A stretch of 43,127 nt of DNA, taken from Promethearchaeota archaeon. Its GTDB lineage: Archaea > Asgardarchaeota > Lokiarchaeia > Sigyniarchaeales > Sigyniarchaeaceae. Within the stretch, counting starts at the first letter, position 1, and the number at the start of each line of letters is the position of its first letter. A program made the position numbers and the translations under genes. The DNA lies in contig JAFGBX010000294.1 of assembly GCA_016932935.1 (NCBI GenBank), forward strand, positions 1-43,127, in the 5' to 3' direction. Below are positions 26,390 through 34,906 of this stretch, one piece after another. The notes under the pieces were generated by a model. That model was not told where the DNA came from and ran no database searches. It saw only the letters and a list, made by a program, of their open reading frames with translations.

Positions 26390-27286
26390 TTAATTTGACC
26401 CGCCGCAATGCGGACAGACCGGCTTGCTTTCTTCGTATTTCTCTTTGCAATATCGGCATCGTATGAACACGATTTCCTTGATGATGATCTCCTTGTTTCC
26501 TCCGGCCTTCGCGCGAGCTAACGCCATAATCCCGAGAGCCTTTTTATATGTATTATCTATGGGATTGAACGAGATGGCTCTTTCTATAGCAGCAACTGCT
26601 TCATCAAATTGTTGTGCATAGAATTGCATTCCTGATAGCCGGTGCCAAAGATCTGGATCATCGGGGCGTATTTCTATGGCCTTCTTGACTGCATCGATTC
26701 CTTCATCCTTTCGACCTTTCATGAACAGTTGTGCGCCTAACCCTCGCCAGGAAAGCCAATCTTTATCATTTTTTTCTAAGGCTTTTCGAAACATAATGAT
26801 TGCTTTGTCTGCGTTTCCTAAAGTAGCGTTCACCCATCCGATTTCGGCATAACGACCTTCTTTTTTAAATTTCGTATCATCCTTTCTTATCGCACAAAAG
26901 AGCCGGACTTTCTCGGGATCCTTCATGCTATCATCGGGGTTTATGCCTCCTAAGGATTCAATCATCGCATCCGGGATTTTGTTTAAGCCTAGATATACCT
27001 CCCGAAGCGAATGTAAGTTTTCCATTCCATTCACATCTTTTATCCAGTTCATCTTGAGGTCCAATGTACGTAATTTCGCAAGGCTATCCAATCCTTCGAT
27101 GCTTTCGATCTTGTTGTGGGCCAAGTATAATTCTTCTAAGGATGTTAGTTTGTCGAGTCCGGCAATTTGCCGGATCTTATTGTTGTCCAATTTCAAGATT
27201 TTTACTTTCTTGAACTTTTCCAGGCTCGGAATTTCGATCAAGTCTTTATATGATAAATCCAGGATATCTTGAGACGATCCACTCAT
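26390..27286 (-). CDS. LRR-TPR protein with C-terminal zinc ribbon
   Basis: The 298-residue product has an unusual order: four or five SDS22-like leucine-rich repeats (about 10-120, 'LxxLxxLYLAHNKIxxIxGLxxL'), then tetratricopeptide repeats (about 145-260, 'AIIMFRKALEKNDKDWLSWRGLG' and similar), then a zinc ribbon CRYC...CPHC (about 278-295). All are binding modules, so an adaptor role is likely. ATG 27286 is preferred to GTG 27298 because GGAGTG lies nine bases before it. Its start follows the DUF499 gene stop by 16 bases, with that Shine-Dalgarno sequence just after the stop. DNA is AT-rich compared with the neighbouring operon. Confidence 0.8.
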   Translation of the reverse strand: MSGSSQDILDLSYKDLIEIPSLEKFKKVKILKLDNNKIRQIAGLDKLTSLEELYLAHNKIESIEGLDSLAKLRTLDLKMNWIKDVNGMENLHSLREVYLGLNKIPDAMIESLGGINPDDSMKDPEKVRLFCAIRKDDTKFKKEGRYAEIGWVNATLGNADKAIIMFRKALEKNDKDWLSWRGLGAQLFMKGRKDEGIDAVKKAIEIRPDDPDLWHRLSGMQFYAQQFDEAVAAIERAISFNPIDNTYKKALGIMALARAKAGGNKEIIIKEIVFIRCRYCKEKYEESKPVCPHCGGSN

Positions 27287-27302
27287 TTTTTCCAGCACTC
27301 CA

Positions 27303-30300
27303 TTAAATAGATTTCTTCGTTCCTAACTTGATCCTCATGTCGATCTGGCGGTTCTGGGACTTGAAATTGGCGTCGATCCAGCTTTTCGCATCGGCCTCGG
27401 TCTCCCAGATCGATTTGTCTGCCTGGATGGCGATCGTGAGGCCGACCTTTGCCGATGTGCTCGTGTCGAGCCCCTTGGAACCGAACGCTTCGAGAATGTC
27501 CGTGAACACCGATGCTTCCCTGTTGAGATTCTGCAAGGTGATGGTGAGCTGGATTTCCTTGACATAGGTGGCTTGCCGCTGCCGGCATGAGGCACACAAG
27601 CCATCTTCCAGCAAGTGCGGGAGGAATTCCTTGCCACACCCGCGGCATTTAAGTTTCTGCGGGGCCGGGGGCCTGCACTTCTTGCAGTAACCATCGACCA
27701 AATCCTTCGGAGCGAACCGAATCCCGCACCCCTTGCATGCTTCCCAAGATTTACACGCCTCGCAGTACTGGGCATCTGAAGGTGATGGAAGGAGCTTGTC
27801 TTCGAGGACATGGGTCTTGCATGCGGGACATTGGACCTTTCCCATGCAAATGACGCATTTCGTCCCACCCAACTTCAAGTCTGTTGACATGACGAGATTG
27901 TGGCACGACGGGCACGCGACCATGTCCCTGCACTTGGTGCAACCTTCGGCGGTGATCTCCTTCGCTCGTACGGTCGCACCGCACCGGTGGCACGAGACAC
28001 GCGTACATTCTGGACATAAATAATCCGCTTTATCGGAATCAAACTTGAAAGTTTTCTGGCAATCCTTGCATTGAACCGAGATATCGGTTCCCGGACGGAA
28101 CAAGAGTATTTCACCAAAGGGCCGCTTGGTATCCAATTCCTCGTCCTCGCCAACCACGTGCGATGCAGCCTCTTGTCCTGCTTCCTTGTATGCGACCCCG
28201 AACAAACCCTTCTTCAAGCCTTCATTGATGCATTTCTTGAGCACGACCTTGTTCTCGAGCATCGGTAGTGCCGTGTCTTGGGCAAATCTATCCCAGACTT
28301 CCTGCGCGGTCGTCGTGGGTTGCGACGCGCCCCACGCGTGCTGGTACCGCTCCGCATTGGCAAGTAGTTCTGGGCGAAGCGTGTTCCAGATGAGCGCCTC
28401 GTTCTCGTCGATCTCGCCCGTGAGATACGAGTAGATCTGATGGCATGGGACGATGTCTTTGACATACAAGAATTGCTTCAGATCCTTCGGATCTGGATTG
28501 ATCTTCCCATCCGGCTTGAACGTGTACAAGTGCGAGAACAAGAGCTGGATTTGTGTTTTATACTTCTCCTGGTACTCGGATACTTGCAAATTGGCATGAT
28601 CTTGCTCGGGCTTCGTGGCGTTCTTGAAAATGGTGAGATCCGTCGTGGTTTTCCACGCCCGGAACCACTTGTAATAGAGCTCGACTAGGTTCCAAGTTGA
28701 ATCACCAGCGGCTAGGAACACGAGCCGGTTCTTGTTAAACCGAACCTTGTCACCCGTCGTGGCAGTCGGGCTCGATTCCATCGCATATTCCGCGAGGAAC
28801 TCGACGTGCTTGAAATTCTTGTTCTGCGGCTTTTCGGAAAACTTGGTGGGATCGAGCAAGACGAGATAGATCGATTCATTATTGGAATTAATGTCTTGCG
28901 GTCGCTGGGGGAAGGGAACGGGGACGATGGGCACCTTGGTGCAGCGCCAGATGGTCTCGATCTCCTTGTACAAGTCATCCAACTTGCCCGCCATCTGGTT
29001 GAACTCGTTCGCCGCGAAATGCGTGAGGTTCTTCTGCAAGTCGAAATAATACTGCTTATCTATGCTGCAATGCAAGTAATACAGCCCGATCTCGGCATCA
29101 AGCAATTTCTTCACGATGCGCATGATGTCCTCGAACACGGGCAGACCGGCATCTCCTTTCTCGAATGGTGCCGTGTATTTTGGGACAAGCGTGGATACTA
29201 AGCAAGACGGGATGCTCGCGCCGATGGAGGCGATGTGGTCCCGTGGCGAGAGCTTGGCGGTACTCCCCGTGAAACTGTGCAAGAAGATGGCAGTGGTGAT
29301 GCCGAGCGTGTACTCGTCTTGCCCAAGGAGGCCTTGGCCCTCGAAGAGTTTGTCGATGGCTTCCGCACGGCGTAAATCGGATGCAAGAATGGGCTCGTAA
29401 TCCTTGCCGATGATGTCGAAGATCAATGCCCGGATGGCCGGGTCTCGCAAGTTCACGTGAGCAGGCATGATCAGCGCTGCTTTCCGACGCTTTTTCTCAT
29501 CTTTCTGGAACTCATCGACGATGGTCTCTGCCAGGATCGTGAGCAAGTCGCGGGTGAGCTGGAACCGGGGCAACGTGCCCCATTGCTCGTGAAAGATCCT
29601 AAGTAGCTCAGGATGGAAAGGATACGTGCTCATGATGCGCTCCGAATAATCCTCCGCGGTGATGTAATGGGGGAACTCGTCTTTATGGTCCTTGTAATAA
29701 GTGAAAAAAGATTTGCCCACTTTTTCGCGGGTTTCTCTCGGAGCTATTTTCTCGAATAACCGAACCTGGAGGATTTGGCCGATCTCCGCGTCACTTTTCG
29801 CCACCATCTTGCTCGTGACCGACCGGCTCGATATCTCTTTGTAGGTTTCGAGCCACGCGAACAGCTCGGCCTTGTAATGGCGTGCATTCTCGTCGAATAT
29901 CTGCTCTGGCCGTGATGGGTAGGTAATGACGAGCATGGCCGAGTCTGAATTGGATATGGCAGTATAGAGTTCTTGAATGGCGGGGAAAAGGCTACTGACC
30001 ACGGGAGCATAATCCGGGTCGTCCTTGTAGGGATACATCTTGGTGACATACAACAAAAATTCATCGATGAGGATGACGCATGGGCCGGCGAGTTTCAAGC
30101 ACTCCTTGATGGTCTCGGTTCCAAACGCCCCGCCTTTCTCGTCGAGTTCCTTGACCATGCTATAGACGCCAAGTTGGTAGAAAATTTCCCCGAGGAAGGT
30201 TCGGGTCTTCACGCCCGTGTCGATGTGGACGGTACCCTTAATGTTCGGGACTGTCCCCACAAAACATGCTACCTTTACACCTTTGGCAACACCACATTTT

Positions 30301-30317
30301 TTATACATATCCGCCAA
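27303..30317 (-). CDS. DUF499-type ATPase lacking its Walker A end, with six zinc ribbons
   Basis: The first 300 residues match DUF499 proteins, found in predicted anti-phage islands: 'TRTFLGEIFYQLG' (38-50), Walker B 'CVILIDEFLLYV' (80-91), then 'YPFHPELLRI' and 'FQLTRDLLTILAE'. The segment carrying the P-loop, which should come before residue 10, is absent. The frame reads protein-like for six codons upstream (NFSHEK) and stops at 30339, where an oppositely oriented gene begins. Residues C750-C911 hold twelve CxxC pairs, that is six consecutive zinc ribbons, an extension I do not know from this family. About 90 residues of mixed alpha/beta character end the 1004-residue product. Without Walker A it should not hydrolyse ATP alone. 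TTG 30317 and ATG 30308 are possible starts, but truncation is likelier. Confidence 0.75.
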   Translation of the reverse strand: MADMYKKCGVAKGVKVACFVGTVPNIKGTVHIDTGVKTRTFLGEIFYQLGVYSMVKELDEKGGAFGTETIKECLKLAGPCVILIDEFLLYVTKMYPYKDDPDYAPVVSSLFPAIQELYTAISNSDSAMLVITYPSRPEQIFDENARHYKAELFAWLETYKEISSRSVTSKMVAKSDAEIGQILQVRLFEKIAPRETREKVGKSFFTYYKDHKDEFPHYITAEDYSERIMSTYPFHPELLRIFHEQWGTLPRFQLTRDLLTILAETIVDEFQKDEKKRRKAALIMPAHVNLRDPAIRALIFDIIGKDYEPILASDLRRAEAIDKLFEGQGLLGQDEYTLGITTAIFLHSFTGSTAKLSPRDHIASIGASIPSCLVSTLVPKYTAPFEKGDAGLPVFEDIMRIVKKLLDAEIGLYYLHCSIDKQYYFDLQKNLTHFAANEFNQMAGKLDDLYKEIETIWRCTKVPIVPVPFPQRPQDINSNNESIYLVLLDPTKFSEKPQNKNFKHVEFLAEYAMESSPTATTGDKVRFNKNRLVFLAAGDSTWNLVELYYKWFRAWKTTTDLTIFKNATKPEQDHANLQVSEYQEKYKTQIQLLFSHLYTFKPDGKINPDPKDLKQFLYVKDIVPCHQIYSYLTGEIDENEALIWNTLRPELLANAERYQHAWGASQPTTTAQEVWDRFAQDTALPMLENKVVLKKCINEGLKKGLFGVAYKEAGQEAASHVVGEDEELDTKRPFGEILLFRPGTDISVQCKDCQKTFKFDSDKADYLCPECTRVSCHRCGATVRAKEITAEGCTKCRDMVACPSCHNLVMSTDLKLGGTKCVICMGKVQCPACKTHVLEDKLLPSPSDAQYCEACKSWEACKGCGIRFAPKDLVDGYCKKCRPPAPQKLKCRGCGKEFLPHLLEDGLCASCRQRQATYVKEIQLTITLQNLNREASVFTDILEAFGSKGLDTSTSAKVGLTIAIQADKSIWETEADAKSWIDANFKSQNRQIDMRIKLGTKKSI

Positions 30318-30336
30318 TTTTTCGTGAGAAAAATTG
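30315..30336. repeat. Perfect 9-bp inverted repeat between two head-to-head genes
   Basis: CAATTTTTC, loop GTGA, GAAAAATTG. Each arm contains the outermost possible start codon (TTG) of the gene running away from it. It marks the point where the DUF499 gene loses its 5' part. Confidence 0.7.
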
Positions 30337-30342
30337 CATTAT

Positions 30343-32214
30343 ATGGGGGGAGAAGTGTTAGACATAACTGCATCGATTGACCCCGCTACCGGAATTTCAG
30401 TAATCCAAAGTTATGAGTATGGTACGACAACACCTACTGGGCCCCCTCTCGTTGGTTTCAACCTCTCGCCGATGAATGTCCATCGTCATTCAGGTTTAGC
30501 GGATTCGCTTGCACAGCAATTAGATTCGACGTACCCCACTTCCACAGGACTGCGATGGAGAAAACAAGGAGTTATAAGGGTTCCTCAAGGAGGTACTATG
30601 CCAGATGGGAGGGTCGCCCAAGTGGCGATGGATGTTGAATCAGTCCATCTGATCGATTTTGTAGGCACAATTCTTGCGACATTTAGATTTGAGACAGAAG
30701 TATTGAGTGTTGGGAGTCATCTGGTGTATATTTACCTGGAGGGTGGCACGATGGTTACGGGGGTCACGGGGATCGGAGGTTCAGAGATATGGTACGGCAT
30801 GGCGAGTATCTCGAATCGCGGAATCAATGTATTATATCAAATCGTTGATCTTATCAATGAAGCATACGAGAATGGAATAGAGGATTTGACATTCGATGGC
30901 AATCTTATCTTTTCACTATTTGATGGGTCAGAATTTGTCGCTCGGTGCCAATTGTCGAGCGATTTGTACTTGAATCTGCTCGAAGTGGGGAATCCAGTTC
31001 TCTCTGGTAGTATTAATTGGTATTCCCAGGGAATTCAGACAGCTGCTCTGTTTTTTGATAGGATTGAGAAGATTCGTGATATTTTTTCTCGATGTGATGA
31101 GTTGGGTATAGAGATTGAGTTTACCGGCTATACTGAGGCTTTAAAGTCCTGGATTGCATATGTTTCATCTCTTATTCTCCCTGGCATACCATTTGTTGGC
31201 GAGGATGGCGAGGATCAGACTTTCATTTTAGATTTTATTGATTGGGCACGGAACTCGGAAAACCTTCCACAGATCTTCTTTGATCTGAGGGATGGTAGTC
31301 TGGGGTTCGCTATACTAGATCCGGCCGAAAGGATTCGTTCTATTCCCTCCCTCGAGGATACGATCGAGTATTTAAATCGATTTTTTAATGAGATAATCGT
31401 CTCTCCATTGTTTGACGATGCAATCGCCTCTAATCCAGAATTGGTTGTAATTAAGCCTGGAACTGGAGCTGGCTCTTTATGTGTTATGGTGACCTTGAGA
31501 TTTGCTGGATCCCAAGATACGATTGATGTATATTGTGATCTGAGCACGGGGGAAGTTTATTTAGCTGATTTACACATTTTCTTCGATGGGTCGTGGGTAA
31601 CAATCAATACAAATTATCTGCCGATGAATGAGGCTGTCCTCGGCTCATTAATGGATTTGATTGATCAGGTACGGAAAGCCCGTCTTTTAGATGGCAGTTC
31701 TGTAGTTATTGATATTAAGCCCTATGAGAATGTGTGGTCGGGCAAACACTTCTTTTTCTTGGATGAAGTTGCGATTATCATTGTGCGTATTCATTCATAC
31801 GATCACATTACTGGAGAGACGAATGTGCGTTCTTTCCAGATGAAAGTACATTCAGATGGCCAGATAGAATACTACCTTATTGGTGAGAATTGGAGATTAG
31901 GCTATATTCCAATATCACCAACGATGATAGACGGTTTTTTTGAATTGGATGCCGACGATCTAACAAGGCTTCTTGCACGATATGAAGCAAGGGGTGGTTT
32001 AATCGATTATGGTGATGGAGATAGACTATATTTTCATGAGTGGTGTGGCGCCCACCGGGACGGTAGTATAGATGGGCTTTCGGAAGAAGAGGCGAGAACA
32101 CTATTGGATAGGCGCTGCATTGTATCCCAATGGTTATTATTTATGGCTGGAATGAATAAGCCTGATGAATCTTATTGGGAAGGATTAGGTTTAGGCAAAC
32201 CGAATGATTTTTGA
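30343..32214 (+). CDS. Unknown 623-residue protein, possibly 5'-truncated
   Basis: No family recognised. The product is acidic, mixed alpha/beta, with no signal peptide or membrane helix. It contains repeated strand-rich stretches with 'FDGSEF' and 'FFDGSWVTI' patterns and ends in a Cys/His-containing segment (FHEWCGAHRDG, then RRC). ATG 30343 and TTG 30334 are possible starts, but no Shine-Dalgarno sequence precedes them, and the gene begins right at the break that truncates the DUF499 gene, so its own N-terminus may be missing. The DNA is clearly AT-richer than the housekeeping part. The small zinc ribbon gene follows 20 bases later. Confidence 0.6.
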   Translation: MGGEVLDITASIDPATGISVIQSYEYGTTTPTGPPLVGFNLSPMNVHRHSGLADSLAQQLDSTYPTSTGLRWRKQGVIRVPQGGTMPDGRVAQVAMDVESVHLIDFVGTILATFRFETEVLSVGSHLVYIYLEGGTMVTGVTGIGGSEIWYGMASISNRGINVLYQIVDLINEAYENGIEDLTFDGNLIFSLFDGSEFVARCQLSSDLYLNLLEVGNPVLSGSINWYSQGIQTAALFFDRIEKIRDIFSRCDELGIEIEFTGYTEALKSWIAYVSSLILPGIPFVGEDGEDQTFILDFIDWARNSENLPQIFFDLRDGSLGFAILDPAERIRSIPSLEDTIEYLNRFFNEIIVSPLFDDAIASNPELVVIKPGTGAGSLCVMVTLRFAGSQDTIDVYCDLSTGEVYLADLHIFFDGSWVTINTNYLPMNEAVLGSLMDLIDQVRKARLLDGSSVVIDIKPYENVWSGKHFFFLDEVAIIIVRIHSYDHITGETNVRSFQMKVHSDGQIEYYLIGENWRLGYIPISPTMIDGFFELDADDLTRLLARYEARGGLIDYGDGDRLYFHEWCGAHRDGSIDGLSEEEARTLLDRRCIVSQWLLFMAGMNKPDESYWEGLGLGKPNDF

Positions 32215-32234
32215 TTTATTAGGTGATAGAATTA

Positions 32235-32453
32235 ATGGCCAATCTTGAGAATGAGCCGGAGGATGATTCGGAGGACCGGGGGGAGCCGGAATTGGAGCGG
32301 AAAGAGACTGAAATTAAATCAGGCCGACATTGCCCGAAATGCGATGGGGAAATGGTGGTGATAGTAATTAAGATGGGCTATGAGATAAGTGAACAACTAT
32401 ATTGCCCGTATTGTAGAAAAATGCGGTCAGAAGTAGCCATTTATTACGAATGA
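32235..32453 (+). CDS. Small zinc ribbon protein
   Basis: The 72-residue product has an acidic N-terminus and a C-terminal zinc ribbon, CPKC...CPYC, separated by about 20 residues. ATG 32235 is chosen because AGGTGAT (32221-32227) precedes it at good spacing. Probably in one transcript with the preceding unknown gene; may be a regulator or adaptor, not determinable from sequence. Confidence 0.65.
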   Translation: MANLENEPEDDSEDRGEPELERKETEIKSGRHCPKCDGEMVVIVIKMGYEISEQLYCPYCRKMRSEVAIYYE

Positions 32454-32560
32454 CCATAGGTCGTTAAGTACTCTAAAAGAGAATGAAGTTTTATTAAGTA
32501 TCGTGAAGAATATTTTTTATCGACACTTGCATCTGCTTGATTAGATAGGCGTGTATAAAC

Positions 32561-32929
32561 TTGGAGAAGACGGATGAATTAGTCGCTTTATTAAGAGATC
32601 TTATGGCAAATAATGGCAGCGTCACTGCCGCTGCCATTATGTCGGTCCAGGGCCTCCCGATCGCCTCCCAGCTGCCGCGAAATGCTAACGAGGGTATCGT
32701 GTCCGCCATCAGCGCCGCCTTGCTGTCCGTGGCACAGCGTGGCTGCGAGGAGCTCGAGCGGGGCACCATGAAGCGCTTGATCGTCGAGGGAACCGCGGGC
32801 GTGTTTATCACGCAAGGGGCTGGACAAAATTCGATCCTTGCCATCCTGGCCACCGACGAGGCCAAGATGGGTATGTTATACCTTGATTTAGACAAATACA
32901 CGAAGAAAATCGCCGCGATCCTCGGTTAA
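32561..32929 (+). CDS. Roadblock/LC7 domain protein
   Basis: The 122-residue product is a single Roadblock/LC7 domain: an N-terminal helix, the 'AAAIMSVQGLPIASQLP' strand pair, a long helix, 'RLIVEGTAGVFITQGAGQNSILAIL', and the last helix 'DLDKYTKKIAAILG'. In eukaryotes and bacteria such proteins regulate small GTPases; Asgard archaea have many. No GTPase gene is adjacent. The start is probably TTG 32561; ATG 32603 would cut the first helix. Composition changes from AT-rich to GC-rich within the first 25 codons, at a perfect 12-bp inverted repeat. Confidence 0.85.
   Translation: MEKTDELVALLRDLMANNGSVTAAAIMSVQGLPIASQLPRNANEGIVSAISAALLSVAQRGCEELERGTMKRLIVEGTAGVFITQGAGQNSILAILATDEAKMGMLYLDLDKYTKKIAAILG
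32610..32640. repeat. Perfect 12-bp inverted repeat inside the Roadblock gene
   Basis: ATAATGGCAGCG, a seven-base loop TCACTGC, then CGCTGCCATTAT. It lies where base composition changes and encodes the turn before the first beta strand. In mRNA it would form a strong hairpin shortly after the start. Confidence 0.75.
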
Positions 32930-32938
32930 AACGAGTTT

Positions 32939-33028
32939 CTACGCTTTCTCGCCCTTCTCCTCGAAATCGTTCTCGACAAATAAACCATCTTCCAGCCCGT
33001 GCACGAGAAGCCCGATCCGGCTCCCCAT
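32939..33028 (-). CDS. Tiny hypothetical ORF, 29 residues
   Basis: ATG 33028 to TAG 32939 encodes 'MGSRIGLLVHGLEDGLFVEN' followed by a charged end. It lies just downstream of the WD40 gene on the same strand. It may be a remnant C-terminus or a chance frame. Confidence 0.2.
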   Translation of the reverse strand: MGSRIGLLVHGLEDGLFVENDFEEKGEKA

Positions 33029-33080
33029 TAGAATGATAGCAAGGATGCGACTGCGAAGGAGATGGATCTCGCTCGCGACG

Positions 33081-34430
33081 CTACGACTTCAGATCCCCAA
33101 TGTCGACCACCACGAACCCGGTATTCCCGCCCAGCGCAAGCCAGCGGCCGTCGGGCGAGACTGCAAGTATTCCCTTATATCCACCATCGCCAGGCATTAT
33201 AAATTTCGATTTCACGTCGCCGGGCTCGCCTTGGTTTTCCAAACTACCACGGACAGTGCGCACGTCTTGTGCATCGATGCCTTCGATGATCGACCCTTCA
33301 TGTGCAATCAGCACGATATTCGAGTTACCTAGAAACGAAGCCCCGGTCGTACAAGGGGACCAATCACAATCCGGATCTTTCCTCCAGTCATAACCGATGA
33401 CAGTGCCTCCTCTTAATGTCAAACCCCCTTCCTTCCTTCTATCAACTACATCGTAGAGGCGTGCACCTTCTTCTCCCACGGCCACGAGCACACGCCCGTC
33501 GGTTGAGAATCCGATAGCATTCACATCATTATACTCAAAATCTACATAACCCGGTCCCACCCACCACCCAGGCACCAGACGATTAGGCCCCATCACTTGC
33601 CTAGCCTGCCATGTTCTCGTGTCAATCGCCAATATGGGATCCACGACCTCGCGCTGAGCTGCCATTCCGCACGCGATCCAGCTCCCGTCTGGTGAGAAAG
33701 CTAGGGAGGTAACATAGAACCACTTAAGGAACTTTTGATCCGATTTATTATAAGGATGATAGTCTACAACATGCCTCGTCGCATCCTCATTATAGTACTT
33801 GAGTAAAGCAATAGTTTCATCATCTCGGTCATACTCGTGCGGTCGTCCTGCCGTCGCCATCTCGATCTCGGCAATAAGCGTCCCGGAATCTGCATTCCAT
33901 GCTCGAACGTACCCACCGCCACCGCTGGCGACAATGTTGCCAATCGGTGAAGCCGCCACGACCGCCCCGGAACAATGGCCTTCCCCCATAGCCCCATCTG
34001 TGATTCCCTTTTTACACCAACGAAGCGCCCCCGTGACCATGTCCCATGCGTAAACGCTCCCAGTCTTATCGCCGCCAAAGATAATTCCCCCATCTGGAGA
34101 AAATGCCACGCTCTCCATAACATGTTTGAGATTCTCTTCTTTTTCGCTCTTTGGGACTACATCGTATTCAGCTTGTCTGAAAATCCCTCCATCCCATCTA
34201 TATTCTCGTATCCACTCGCCGGTTTGGACATTATACAATTCGACTCTCCCATCTCCCCCATTAGCAATGAATCTGTTATCCCAAGAGAAACAAAGTGCAC
34301 TCGTTCTTCTATACAAGCCATTCAAGCGTCTCAAGGAATATCGATCTTTATTAAACTCGGCGGCCTGATATAGGGCGGTGTAGTGAATAGATCCGGTATC
34401 TTTACCATCGCCGAGTCTTCTATCATTCAT
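33081..34430 (-). CDS. WD40-repeat beta-propeller protein
   Basis: The 449-residue product contains at least six WD40-like units, with repeated 'VAFSPDGxxIxxGGxxGxVxAWD' and 'LAFSPDGSWIACG' patterns. WD40 propellers are protein-binding scaffolds. No signal peptide is seen, so it is probably cytosolic. ATG 34430 is chosen over GTG 34439: a TATA-like AAATATATTA on the minus strand (34454-34463) predicts transcription starting near 34432, so the mRNA would be nearly leaderless from that ATG. The partner is unknown. Confidence 0.85.
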   Translation of the reverse strand: MNDRRLGDGKDTGSIHYTALYQAAEFNKDRYSLRRLNGLYRRTSALCFSWDNRFIANGGDGRVELYNVQTGEWIREYRWDGGIFRQAEYDVVPKSEKEENLKHVMESVAFSPDGGIIFGGDKTGSVYAWDMVTGALRWCKKGITDGAMGEGHCSGAVVAASPIGNIVASGGGGYVRAWNADSGTLIAEIEMATAGRPHEYDRDDETIALLKYYNEDATRHVVDYHPYNKSDQKFLKWFYVTSLAFSPDGSWIACGMAAQREVVDPILAIDTRTWQARQVMGPNRLVPGWWVGPGYVDFEYNDVNAIGFSTDGRVLVAVGEEGARLYDVVDRRKEGGLTLRGGTVIGYDWRKDPDCDWSPCTTGASFLGNSNIVLIAHEGSIIEGIDAQDVRTVRGSLENQGEPGDVKSKFIMPGDGGYKGILAVSPDGRWLALGGNTGFVVVDIGDLKS

Positions 34431-34453
34431 GAATACCACAACGCGACACGGGT

Positions 34454-34463
34454 TAATATATTT
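34454..34463 (-). promoter_or_regulatory. TATA box of the WD40 gene
   Basis: On the minus strand AAATATATTA lies 24-33 bases upstream of the ATG at 34430, the spacing expected for a leaderless archaeal transcript. Confidence 0.5.
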
Positions 34464-34508
34464 GCTGAAATAAATAAATAAAAAAAAACAAGAGAATAAA
34501 TTTGAATT

Positions 34509-34525
34509 TCGAGTATTCTACTCGA
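34509..34525. repeat. Small hairpin and near-repeat in the gap upstream of the WD40 gene
   Basis: TCGAGTA-TTC-TACTCGA is a perfect 7-bp stem with a three-base loop. The right arm belongs to a 17-base motif, TATTCtACTCGATATtA at 34514-34530, that recurs with two differences at 34553-34569. It lies after the small minus-strand gene ending at 34567 and may act as its terminator or as an operator for the WD40 gene. Confidence 0.35.
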
Positions 34526-34566
34526 TATTATGATTTCTTTTGCCTCATTGGATATTCCACTCGATA

Positions 34567-34776
34567 TCAAGGTATGAAACCTAAGCCCGGTGACAACCCG
34601 AAATCCACAAGACGACCGAACAACCACACCCGCCCGGCCTCGGTCCGCTCGACATCCGCAGGCGTCACGGCATAGGTTCCCAGCAGCCACGTCTCGAAGT
34701 CAGTCGCAAAGCCGATTTGGCTTTCCGAATCAATCATGTTGCTCGGTTTTTCATTTGGAACGACATCCTCGTTCAT
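34567..34776 (-). CDS. Small hypothetical protein
   Basis: The 69-residue frame starts at ATG 34776 and reads as plausible protein (acidic, 'DFETWLLGTYAVTPADVERT'). There is no recognised family. It shares an AT-rich upstream region (about 34829-34840) with the divergent giant surface gene, so the TATA-like sequence there may serve both. GC content resembles housekeeping DNA more than its flanks. Confidence 0.45.
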   Translation of the reverse strand: MNEDVVPNEKPSNMIDSESQIGFATDFETWLLGTYAVTPADVERTEAGRVWLFGRLVDFGLSPGLGFIP

Positions 34777-34828
34777 CTTCCAATTCTAAGAAAGATGTGG
34801 CAACGTCACGTTACAAAAATATGATGGG

Positions 34829-34840
34829 TTTAAATATATC
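34829..34840 (+). promoter_or_regulatory. TATA-like element upstream of the giant surface gene, possibly bidirectional
   Basis: TTTAAATATATC lies about 70 bases before ATG 34907 and about 55 bases before the divergent small gene. Read from either strand it is a reasonable TATA box. Confidence 0.4.
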
Positions 34841-34906
34841 ATGCTGAAGTTTGCTATTGAAGAAGATATCATTTCACCGTTATCAAATTCATAAAAGGGG
34901 TCACGT

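Noticed and set aside
34440-34906. Insertion sequence suggested by AT-rich spacer and small repeats
   Set aside because: No transposase frame and no matching terminal repeats or target duplication; reads better as promoters and a terminator.
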